Assembly (NCBI RefSeq): GCF_907177275.1
Contig: NZ_CAJSLV010000067.1
Location: 18,942-82,941, forward strand
Direction of reading: 5' to 3'
Source: Actinacidiphila cocklensis
GTDB taxonomy: Bacteria; Actinomycetota; Actinomycetes; Streptomycetales; Streptomycetaceae
Length of the DNA stretch: 64,000 nt
Position numbers and translations under genes: made by a program. Under the pieces are notes generated by a model, which was not told where the DNA came from, searched no databases, and worked only from the letters and a program-made list of their open reading frames with translations. This document shows, one piece after another, positions 51,537-58,946 of the stretch. Numbering within the stretch: position 1 is the first letter of the stretch; every line of letters begins with the position of its first letter.

Positions 51537-52838
51537 TCACGTGTCAGATCGGTCCGGTCGGATTCCGGTCAGGTAGGGAATCGTCTGCGGGCCCTCGGGC
51601 AGCACGCACAGCCGCGCCCCCGGCCCCGCGGCGGCCAGCGCCCGGGCCACGGTTTGCGAGACGTCCGCAGTCTGCCGCAGGTGCGCGCCCGCCAGCTCGT
51701 CGTCGGTCAGGTACGAGGTCGCCATCACCACGTTGCTTCCGGCCTGGATACGGGCCTGGATCTGCACCTGCCACTGGTCGGGGACGGTCTCGCCGGCGGA
51801 GCGCGCCCCGATGTTCCGCAGCAGCTCCTGGGGTGAGGCCGCCGAGGCCAGGACCTGGCGGTAGGAACCGTGGTCGGGGAAGCCGTCGCGGCACTCGGCG
51901 GCGCACACGATGGTCCCTCCCGGCCGTACGACCTGGAAGGCGGCCGACATCCCCTTCACCGCCTGGTAGAGGTTCTGGTCCAGCGGGAAACCGGAGTTGG
52001 TCGTGACCACCACGTCGAACGGCTCGGGCACCGGGCGCATGGCCATGCGTGTGGCGGCAGCCGTGGCGGCGGCGTGCATGGGGAGCAGGTCCCCGCCGAA
52101 CGCGGCGACGATGTCCTTGTCCCGGTTCAGGACCACGTCAAGGGCGAAGGTGACGCCGGTGGCTTCCGCGATGGCGCGCACATCGTCGTGGACGGGGTTT
52201 CCGCGGGTGATGCCCCAGGTGGCGCGGGGGCTGCCGATACGGGAGGCGTCGTGGAGTACGAGTACGGTCTCCAGCGCGGCCAGCCCGGGGGCGACGAGCT
52301 TGGGGCCGCCGGAGAAGCCGGCGAAGAAGTGCGGTTCGACGAACCCCGTGGTGATCCGCACGTCCGCCTCGGCCCATTCCTTGTTGAGCCACACCGGCAC
52401 CTTGTCGCCGTGGGTGCCCATCCAGGTCAGCAGGCTCCGGTCACGTGCGTCGTGGTTGACCACCCGCACCCGGTCGACGATGTCGTCGCCGAGCATCCGC
52501 CGCAGTTCGGCGTCGGTGTTGCCGCGGTGGGTCCCGGTGGCGACCAGGATCACCACGTCGTCGAGGCGTACGATCCCCTCCATTTCCGCCAGGACGGCGG
52601 GGATCATCAGATGCCGCGGCTGCGGACGGGTGCCGTCGCATATCGAGATCGCCACCGTCTGCCCGGGGCGGATCCGCTCCCGCAGCGGAGGCCCGGCGAC
52701 CGGGTGCCGCAGCGCCGCGGTCAGTGCCGCGGCCTGGTCGCGGGCGGCCTCGTGGTGCACCGGCTCGACCACGGTGGTCACGGCGGGGTCGACGTCGATG
52801 TCCAGCCCGCTCTCGCCGTAGGCCAGGCGTATCCTCAC
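51537..52838 (-). CDS. larA: LarA-family nickel-pincer-dependent 2-hydroxyacid racemase/epimerase
   Basis: 433 residues, cytoplasmic. Residues matching the characterised lactate racemase at an offset of about four are all present. These are Asp68 and Arg71 in CDGTRP, catalytic His104 (ATGTHRG) and His170 (VEPHFFAGF), cofactor-bearing Lys180 (GGPKLVAPG), nickel ligand His196 (VLHDAS) and Lys295 (YQAVKGM). It should therefore invert the hydroxyl-bearing C2 of a 2-hydroxy acid by hydride transfer. LarA relatives are known to act on lactate, malate, aromatic hydroxyacids and sugar acids such as gluconate. The divergent L-fuconate dehydratase and sugar importer suggest either a sugar-acid substrate or lactate produced from fucose. 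It lies 25 bases downstream of the regulator gene; larB, larC and larE follow. No lactate channel (LarD) is present. Confidence 0.85.
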   Translation of the reverse strand: MRIRLAYGESGLDIDVDPAVTTVVEPVHHEAARDQAAALTAALRHPVAGPPLRERIRPGQTVAISICDGTRPQPRHLMIPAVLAEMEGIVRLDDVVILVATGTHRGNTDAELRRMLGDDIVDRVRVVNHDARDRSLLTWMGTHGDKVPVWLNKEWAEADVRITTGFVEPHFFAGFSGGPKLVAPGLAALETVLVLHDASRIGSPRATWGITRGNPVHDDVRAIAEATGVTFALDVVLNRDKDIVAAFGGDLLPMHAAATAAATRMAMRPVPEPFDVVVTTNSGFPLDQNLYQAVKGMSAAFQVVRPGGTIVCAAECRDGFPDHGSYRQVLASAASPQELLRNIGARSAGETVPDQWQVQIQARIQAGSNVVMATSYLTDDELAGAHLRQTADVSQTVARALAAAGPGARLCVLPEGPQTIPYLTGIRPDRSDT

Positions 52839-52863
52839 CGTTCTCGTCCCTCCGGCCCGGAAG

Positions 52864-53577
52864 TCACGGGCGGCTGCCCGTACTGCTCTGCGTGCCCTCC
52901 TGGTCGAAGTGCTCGCGCAGCCACTGCTCGGTCGTACTCACATGGATCAAGGCCGCGGCCTCTGCCAGGGCGCGGTCCCGTGCGACCAGGGCGTCGTAGA
53001 TCGCCCGGTGTTCCGCGACGGTCCGGTCGCCGGCCTTGTCGTCGACCAGCCCGCGCCACACCCGGGCGCGTACCGTGCGGCTCGAGATGCCCTCCAGCAG
53101 GGTGGCCAGCGTGCTGTTGCCCGCCGAGGCGATCACGGCGCGGTGGAAGGCGGCGTCGTGCTTGTTGAGCAGTTCGACGTCATCGCTGGCGCGCGTCATC
53201 GCGTCCAGGTGGTACTTGATCTCGGCCAGGTTCTCCTCGGTGATCCGGCCGGCAGCCAGACCGGTGGCGATCGGTTCGAAGAGTCTGCGGACCTCGGTCA
53301 GCTCCAGCAGCTTGTCGCCGCGCAGCAGTTCCACCGCGGACCCGAGGCTTTCCAGCAGCAGCGCCGGCTCCAGGCTGGTGACATAGGTGCCGTCCCCTCG
53401 CCGGATCTCCAGAACCCGTGCGACGACGAGGGCTTTGACCGCCTCGCGCATCAGGTTGCGGGAGAGCCCGAGGTCCGAGGCCAGCTGCTGTTCCGGAGGC
53501 AGTTTCGCCCCGGGGAGAAGCTCTCCGGACTGGATGAGTTCCCTGATCCGGGCGATGGCTTTGTCGGTCAGTGACAT
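52864..53577 (-). CDS. GntR-family (FadR subfamily) transcriptional regulator
   Basis: 237 residues. The winged helix (about 8-70: GAKLPPEQQLASDLGLSRNL, MREAVKAL) is followed by the all-helical FCD ligand domain. That domain carries metal/ligand residues in HDAAFHRAVIASAG, an EHRAIYDALVARD block and a final His-containing helix (LREHFDQEG). FCD regulators usually sense small organic or sugar acids, which fits the genes around it. It heads the lar operon and faces the L-fuconate dehydratase. Its likely operators are the CCATCCCATGTC-bearing sites at 53626 and 53769, giving control of both directions. Confidence 0.88.
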   Translation of the reverse strand: MSLTDKAIARIRELIQSGELLPGAKLPPEQQLASDLGLSRNLMREAVKALVVARVLEIRRGDGTYVTSLEPALLLESLGSAVELLRGDKLLELTEVRRLFEPIATGLAAGRITEENLAEIKYHLDAMTRASDDVELLNKHDAAFHRAVIASAGNSTLATLLEGISSRTVRARVWRGLVDDKAGDRTVAEHRAIYDALVARDRALAEAAALIHVSTTEQWLREHFDQEGTQSSTGSRP

Positions 53578-53625
53578 CGATTGATCCCCACTCCCCTGCT
53601 GGCGCTGCATGAGAGTAGCAGGGTC

Positions 53626-53652
53626 ATCCAATGTCTGACAGACATGGGATGG
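53626..53652. promoter_or_regulatory. FadR-type operator, palindrome ATGTCTGACAGACAT
   Basis: ATGTCTG-A-CAGACAT (53631-53645) is a perfect 15-bp palindrome flanked by CATCC and GGATG, so symmetry extends nearly to 27 bp. It lies 50 bases upstream of the regulator start at 53577. On the minus strand it reads CCATCCCATGTCTG, sharing CCATCCCATGTC with the site at 53769. Confidence 0.7.
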
Positions 53653-53736
53653 ATATTCCCTGGTCGCGCAGCATGCCCCCATATCGCCCGTAGTCCGCTC
53701 TACCTGCGGCGTCAACAGCCGTTCGATGACGTCCTC

Positions 53737-53787
53737 TAGACAGGCCCGCGGCGCGGCCCGTATAAATCCATCCCATGTCATGGATGC
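53737..53787 (+). promoter_or_regulatory. Promoter and operator of the fuconate dehydratase-importer operon
   Basis: TAGACA (53737-53742), 18 bases, TATAAA (53761-53766) make a plausible promoter. CCATCCCATGTCATGGATG (53769-53787) starts two bases after the -10 and repeats the CCATCCCATGTC half of the palindrome at 53631. This is a repressor-like placement for the adjacent FadR-type protein. Confidence 0.6.
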
Positions 53788-53836
53788 AGCAGTGCCCCGG
53801 GGCGCACGCCCGTGGGATTCAGAAGGGCCAGGGCAC

Positions 53837-55141
53837 ATGGCCGAGCTGATCATCGCCGTGGAGACGGCCGATGTCCGCTTCCCCACCTCGCTCGACCTGG
53901 ATGGATCCGACGCTATGAACCCGGAGCCGGACTACTCGGGTGCCTACGTGACCGTGCGGACCAGCAGTGGAGCGGCAGGCTACGGTCTGGCCTTCACCGT
54001 GGGCCGGGGCAACGAGGTGGAGGTCGCCGCCGTCCAGGCCCTGGCCCAGCTCGTGGTGGGCCTGCCGGTCGACGAGGTGCTGGGCGATCTCGGCGCCTTC
54101 TCGCGCCGGCTGACCGGCGACAGTCAACTGCGGTGGCTGGGGCCGGAGAAGGGCGCGATCCACATGGCTGCCGCGGCGATCGTCAACGCCGTCTGGGACC
54201 TCTACGGCCGCCGGGAGGGCAAGCCGGTCTGGCGCCTGCTGGCCGAGCTGTCCCCTGAGCAGCTGGTCGGCCTGGTGGACTTCCGCTATCTGCAGGACGC
54301 CCTGACCCGTGAGGAAGCGCTGGACATCCTGCGCCGTGCCGAGCCCGGCCGGGCCGAGCGGACCGAGCGGCTGATGTCCGAGGGGTTCCCCGCCTACACC
54401 ACCACACCGGGCTGGTTGGGCTACTCCGACGAGAAACTGGTCCGCCTGTCGAGGGCCGCGGTCGCCGAGGGCTTCACCCAGATCAAGCTGAAGGTGGGGG
54501 CGGACCCCGACGACGACGTGCGCCGGCTGCGGCTGGCCCGCGAGGCGGTCGGACCGGGCATCCGTATCGCGGTCGACGCCAACCAGGCCTGGGGCGTGCA
54601 GCAGGCGATCGAGTGGATGCGGCAACTGGCTCCCTACGACCCCTACTGGATCGAGGAGCCCACCTCTCCTGACGACATCCTCGGCCATGCCGCCGTCCGC
54701 AGGGCCGTCGCCCCGATCAAGGTGGCCACCGGGGAGCACACGCACAACCAGGTGATGTTCAAGCAGCTGTTGCAGGCAGGCTCCCTGGACATCCTTCAGA
54801 TGGACGCCAGCCGGACCGCGGGCGTCACCGAGAACGTCGCGATCCTGCTGCTGGCTGCCAAGTTCGGCGTCCCGGTGTGCCCCCACGCCGGCGGTCTCGG
54901 GCTGTGCGAGATGGTCCAGCACCTGGCCATGTTCGACTACGTAGCCGTCTCCGGCACGCAGCAGGACCGGGTCATCGAATACGTCGACCACCTCCACGAG
55001 CATTTCACCGACCCGGTGCGCATCCGCCGAGGCCGCTATCTGGCGCCGACCGCCCCGGGGCTGAGTGCCGAGTTGCGCGCGCAGTCGGCGGCCGCCCACC
55101 GCTTCCCCGAAGGCGCGGTGTGGAAGCGGAAGGCGGCATGA
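53837..55141 (+). CDS. fucD: L-fuconate dehydratase (enolase superfamily)
   Basis: 434 residues; ATG 53837 follows AGAAGGG. The N-terminus DVRFPTSLDLDGSDAMNP and PDYSGAYV are diagnostic for the fuconate dehydratase branch, which includes the Xanthomonas enzyme and human ENOSF1. Active-site residues sit at the expected positions: KLK (Lys217, Lys219), metal ligands Asp248 (VDANQ), Glu274 (IEEPTSPDD) and Glu300 (ATGEH), and His350 (CPHAGGLGLCE). The product from L-fuconate is 2-keto-3-deoxy-L-fuconate. The fucose dehydrogenase, lactonase and later enzymes of the route are not in the window. It begins an operon with a ribose-type importer. Related acids such as D-arabinonate may also be used. 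Confidence 0.88.
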   Translation: MAELIIAVETADVRFPTSLDLDGSDAMNPEPDYSGAYVTVRTSSGAAGYGLAFTVGRGNEVEVAAVQALAQLVVGLPVDEVLGDLGAFSRRLTGDSQLRWLGPEKGAIHMAAAAIVNAVWDLYGRREGKPVWRLLAELSPEQLVGLVDFRYLQDALTREEALDILRRAEPGRAERTERLMSEGFPAYTTTPGWLGYSDEKLVRLSRAAVAEGFTQIKLKVGADPDDDVRRLRLAREAVGPGIRIAVDANQAWGVQQAIEWMRQLAPYDPYWIEEPTSPDDILGHAAVRRAVAPIKVATGEHTHNQVMFKQLLQAGSLDILQMDASRTAGVTENVAILLLAAKFGVPVCPHAGGLGLCEMVQHLAMFDYVAVSGTQQDRVIEYVDHLHEHFTDPVRIRRGRYLAPTAPGLSAELRAQSAAAHRFPEGAVWKRKAA

Positions 55142-55218
55142 GCGGCCTGCATCGCCTCCGCCCTCCGCGTCAGATCCGGCCCACCCCGTACGCGCAAAGA
55201 CCCGAGGAGAGCAGATCA

Positions 55219-56274
55219 ATGAAGCCAGCCACCAGCAGAACCACCGCCCTGGCAGCCGTCCTCGCCGCGGTGGCGATCCCGGTGCTCGCCGCGTGCAACT
55301 CCGACTCCGGCGGCTCGTCCGCCGTCGGCGTGGACTACCCCCGCTCCGACACCGACTTCTGGAACTCGTACATCAAGTACACGCCGCAGTTCGCCAAGCA
55401 GCTCAAGATGACGCTGAAGACGACGAACTCCCAGAACGACGTGGCCAAGCTCACCGCCGACGTCCAGACCTTCATCAGCCAGGGCGTCAAGGGCGTGGCG
55501 ATGGCTCCGCAGGACACCGCCGCCATCGCCCCGACGCTCGACCAGCTGGCGAGCAAGAAGATCCCCGTCGTCACCGTCGACACCCGCCCCGACAGCGGCA
55601 AGGTGTACATGGTGGTCCGCGCCGACAACCGGGCGTACGGCGAGAAGGCCTGCCAGTTCCTCGGCGCCAAGCTCGGCGGCAAGGGCGCGATCGTCATGCT
55701 GGAGGGCGACCTGTCCTCGATCAACGGCCGCGACCGCACGGAAGCCTTCAACTCCTGCATGAAGCAGGACTTCCCCGGCATCAAGGTCTACGGGGAGGCC
55801 ACCAACTGGGACGGCGCCACCGCGGCGCAGAAGCTGCAGACGGACCTGACCGCCCACCCCGGCATCAAGGGCGTCTACATGCAGTCCAGCTTCGCCCTGT
55901 CCGGCACCTTGCAGGTCCTCAAGCAGAAGGGGCTGCTGGTCAGCCCCGGCGACCCCAAGCACGTCTTCGTCGTGTCCAACGACGGCATCCCTGAGGAACT
56001 CAGCGACATCGCCGCCGGCAAGATCGACGCCACCGTCTCCCAGCCGGCCGACCTGTACGCCAAGTACGCGCTGTACTACCTCCAGGCCGCCCTGGACGGG
56101 AAGACCTTCAAGCCGGGGAAGACCGACCACGCCAGCACCATCATCCAGGTCCGCCCCGGGGTCCTGGAGGACCAGCTGTCCGCGCCGCTCGTGACGGCCG
56201 ACGGCGCCGCGTACGGCGGGGTGGCCAGCGTGAAGAACACCGACACCTCCCTGTGGGGCAACCACCTCAGCTGA
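55219..56274 (+). CDS. Ribose-type (CUT2) ABC transporter substrate-binding lipoprotein
   Basis: 351 residues; ATG 55219 follows GAGGAGAG. A lipoprotein signal with lipobox VLAAC (Cys at about 26) is followed by a periplasmic-binding domain of the ribose/galactose kind: TADVQTFISQGVKGVAMAPQ, IPVVTVDTRPDSG and a conserved GRDRTEAF. CUT2 binding proteins take up monosaccharides. The dehydratase upstream points to L-fucose, L-galactose, D-arabinose or the acid itself as ligand; sequence alone does not decide. Confidence 0.9.
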   Translation: MKPATSRTTALAAVLAAVAIPVLAACNSDSGGSSAVGVDYPRSDTDFWNSYIKYTPQFAKQLKMTLKTTNSQNDVAKLTADVQTFISQGVKGVAMAPQDTAAIAPTLDQLASKKIPVVTVDTRPDSGKVYMVVRADNRAYGEKACQFLGAKLGGKGAIVMLEGDLSSINGRDRTEAFNSCMKQDFPGIKVYGEATNWDGATAAQKLQTDLTAHPGIKGVYMQSSFALSGTLQVLKQKGLLVSPGDPKHVFVVSNDGIPEELSDIAAGKIDATVSQPADLYAKYALYYLQAALDGKTFKPGKTDHASTIIQVRPGVLEDQLSAPLVTADGAAYGGVASVKNTDTSLWGNHLS

Positions 56275-56294
56275 CCGGGAAGGCGACACCAGCC

Positions 56295-57803
56295 ATGGGA
56301 ACGGCACCGCCCGTCGCCGAGGCGTCGGGAATCGTCAAGCAGTTCGACTCCACCGTGGCGCTCGACGACGCCCACATCACGATCCACCAGGGACAGACCC
56401 ACGCACTCGTCGGCCGCAACGGCGCGGGAAAGTCCACCCTGGTGTCCATCATGACCGGCCTGCAGGCCCCCGACCGGGGAACGGTCGCCTTCGACGGCCG
56501 GCCCGCCCCCCGGCTGGCGGACCGCGACGCCTGGCGCACAAGAGTCGCCTGCGTGTACCAGAAGTCCACCATCATCCCCGAAGTGACCGTCGCGGAGAAC
56601 CTGTTCCTGCACCGCCTGGACCGCGGGCCGCTCGGGCTGGTCCGCTGGAGCGAGGTCCGGCGCAAGTCCCGCGACCTGCTGGAGAAGTGGTCGGTGGACG
56701 TGGACGTGCGCCTACCTGCCCGCGAACTGACCATCGAGCAGCGCCAGTTCGTCGAGATCGCCCGGGCGCTCTCCTTCGGCGCGCGGTTCATCGTCCTCGA
56801 CGAGCCGACGGCCCAGCTGGACGGTGCGGCCATCAGCCGGCTGTTCACCCGGATCGAGGACCTCCAGCAGCAGGGCGTGACCTTCCTGTTCATCAGCCAT
56901 CACCTGCAGGAGGTCTACGACATCTGTGACACCGTGACGGTCTTCCGCGACGCCCGCCACGTCCTCACCGCGTCCGTCGCGGACCTGCCGCGCAGCGAGC
57001 TGGTGGCCGCCATGACCGGCGACGCGGCGGACACCGGCCGGCGCGGATCCCGCCGTCCGCCCCCGTCCGGCGCGGCTGGCACTCTCACCGTCGGGTCCCT
57101 CACCAGCGCCGGCACCTACCAGGGCGTCTCGTTCGAGGTCCGCGCCGGCGAGATCGTCGGTCTGGCCGGCGCTGCGGGCAGCGGCCGCACCGAGGTCGCA
57201 GAAACCGTCGTGGGACTGCGCGCCGCCGACAGCGGAACCGTGGACATCGCCGGTGTCCGCCCCCGGCCCGGCAGCGTTCCCGGCACGCTCGCCGCAGGGG
57301 TCGGCTTCGTCCCCCAGGACCGGCACCACCAGGGGTACGTGCCGCACATGTCCATCGCCGACAACGGCACCCTGACCGTCCCCCGCCGCCTGGGCAGTTA
57401 CGGATTCATCAACGGACGGGTGCGCGAAGGGCTCGCACGCTCGGCGATCGAGGACCTGGCGATCAAGACGCCCGGCCCCGACCTGCCCGTCGCCGGACTG
57501 TCAGGGGGCAACCAGCAGAAGGTCGTCATGGCCCGCGCCCTCGCCAACGACCCGAGGCTCCTGGTCCTGATCAGCCCCACCGCGGGCGTCGACGTCCGGT
57601 CCAAGGAGTTCCTGCTGCACAAGGTGGAGGAGACGGCCGCCGGCGGCACCGCCGTCCTGCTCGCCTCCGACGAGCTGGACGACCTGCGCATCTGCGACCG
57701 GGTCCTGGTCATGGTCCAGGGCCGCGTCGTCGCCGAAGTGCCCCGCGGATGGAACGACCACGAACTGGTGGCCGCCATGGAAGGAGTGGACCTCGATGCC
57801 TGA
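56295..57803 (+). CDS. Ribose-type ABC transporter ATP-binding protein (two domains)
   Basis: 502 residues with tandem ABC domains. The first has Walker A GRNGAGKST (about 46-54) and Walker B FIVLDEPTAQLD. The second has the degenerate Walker A GAAGSGRTE and the signature LSGGNQQKVVMARAL, as is normal for CUT2 ATPases. LVLISPTAGVD replaces the usual DEPTRGVD in the second Walker B, so the acidic pair there is altered. It energises uptake together with the flanking binding protein and permease; its stop overlaps the permease start by eight bases. Confidence 0.9.
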   Translation: MGTAPPVAEASGIVKQFDSTVALDDAHITIHQGQTHALVGRNGAGKSTLVSIMTGLQAPDRGTVAFDGRPAPRLADRDAWRTRVACVYQKSTIIPEVTVAENLFLHRLDRGPLGLVRWSEVRRKSRDLLEKWSVDVDVRLPARELTIEQRQFVEIARALSFGARFIVLDEPTAQLDGAAISRLFTRIEDLQQQGVTFLFISHHLQEVYDICDTVTVFRDARHVLTASVADLPRSELVAAMTGDAADTGRRGSRRPPPSGAAGTLTVGSLTSAGTYQGVSFEVRAGEIVGLAGAAGSGRTEVAETVVGLRAADSGTVDIAGVRPRPGSVPGTLAAGVGFVPQDRHHQGYVPHMSIADNGTLTVPRRLGSYGFINGRVREGLARSAIEDLAIKTPGPDLPVAGLSGGNQQKVVMARALANDPRLLVLISPTAGVDVRSKEFLLHKVEETAAGGTAVLLASDELDDLRICDRVLVMVQGRVVAEVPRGWNDHELVAAMEGVDLDA

Positions 57804-58833
57804 CACCGTGGCCACGGGTACACCGAAAGACTCCACCGAGCCCTCGAAGCCCGCGGTGTCGGCCGAGCGGCGGATCGCCTTCGCGCGCCTGCGGGACCTC
57901 GCCCTGATCCCGCCCATCATCGTGATCGCGATCGTCGGTCAGCTCGTCAACTCCGTGTTCCTGCAGACCGACAACATCATCAACGTCCTCCAGACGATGT
58001 CGGAGATCGCCGTCCTGGTCCTGGCCGAGACAATGGTCCTGATCGTCAAGAAGATGGACCTGTCGCTGGAGTCCACCATGGGACTGGCTCCAGGCGTAGC
58101 CGCCTGGCTCACCGTGCCCACCGGCACCGGCCACGGCCTCGGCCTGCTCCCCGGCGGCTGGGCCGTCCCGGTGACGCTCGCCGTCGGGCTGGCCATCGGC
58201 GCCGTCAACGCCCTGTTCATCATCAACTTCGGACTCAACGGCTTCATCGTCACACTGGGCATGCTCATCGTGCTGCGCGGCATCCTCACCGGCATATCCG
58301 GCGGCCAGACCTTCTTCCACCTGCCCGGCTCCATGCTCTACCTCGGCACCACCGAATGGCTGGGGATGCCGGCCTCGGTCTGGGTCTGCCTGATCCTCTT
58401 CGCGATCGGCATCGTGGTCCTGGGCTTCACCAGCTTCGGCCGGTCCCTGTACGCCATCGGCGGCAACGTCGACGCGGCCAAGGCCGCCGGCATCCGCACC
58501 GACCGCGTGCTGTGGACCGTCATGACCGTCGCCGGCGGCCTGGCAGCCCTCAGCGGCCTCATGCTCTCCGGTCGTCTCGCGTCGGTCGCCTCGGCCCAAG
58601 GCAACGGCTACATCTTCACCGTCTTCGCCGCCGCCGTCATCGGCGGCATCAGCCTCAACGGGGGCAAGGGCAGCATGTTCGGAGCCTTCACCGGGATCCT
58701 CCTGCTCTACCTCATCCAGAACGTCCTCACCCTCGGCGGCGTCCCCGCCCAGTGGATAGGCGCCCTCAACGGCGGCATCATCCTCATCGCCCTGGCCCTG
58801 TCCCGCGTCACCGGCGGGAAGATCCAGGAGTAG
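57796..58833 (+). CDS. Ribose-type ABC transporter permease
   Basis: 345 residues; ATG within the end of the ATPase gene (ATGCCTGA overlap). It has a polar head then eight to ten hydrophobic helices of the BPD_transp_2 family, with the conserved NALFIINFGLNGFIVTLGML and GRSLYAIGGNVDAAKAAGI. Probably forms a homodimeric channel. It closes the fuconate dehydratase operon ahead of a strong terminator. Confidence 0.9.
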   Translation: MPDTVATGTPKDSTEPSKPAVSAERRIAFARLRDLALIPPIIVIAIVGQLVNSVFLQTDNIINVLQTMSEIAVLVLAETMVLIVKKMDLSLESTMGLAPGVAAWLTVPTGTGHGLGLLPGGWAVPVTLAVGLAIGAVNALFIINFGLNGFIVTLGMLIVLRGILTGISGGQTFFHLPGSMLYLGTTEWLGMPASVWVCLILFAIGIVVLGFTSFGRSLYAIGGNVDAAKAAGIRTDRVLWTVMTVAGGLAALSGLMLSGRLASVASAQGNGYIFTVFAAAVIGGISLNGGKGSMFGAFTGILLLYLIQNVLTLGGVPAQWIGALNGGIILIALALSRVTGGKIQE

Positions 58834-58852
58834 ACCGGGGCCGGACGGCTCG

Positions 58853-58897
58853 CCGCCCGTGGTGCCGTCCCCTCGTCGAGGACGGCGCCACGGGCGG
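58853..58897. terminator. Bidirectional terminator
   Basis: CCGCCCGTGGTGCCGTCC (58853-58870) and GGACGGCGCCACGGGCGG (58880-58897) form an 18-bp stem with one T-G pair and a 9-base loop, between the converging importer and GH54 genes. Confidence 0.8.
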
Positions 58898-58946
58898 TTC
58901 GATCAGCACGACTCACGGCAACCGGTGCCGATCGGCGCGCCCCGGC

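Noticed and set aside
51537..52838. Plain annotation as lactate racemase
   Set aside because: Catalytic residues support the LarA family, but neighbours handle sugar acids and there is no LarD/LarR, so I left the substrate open.
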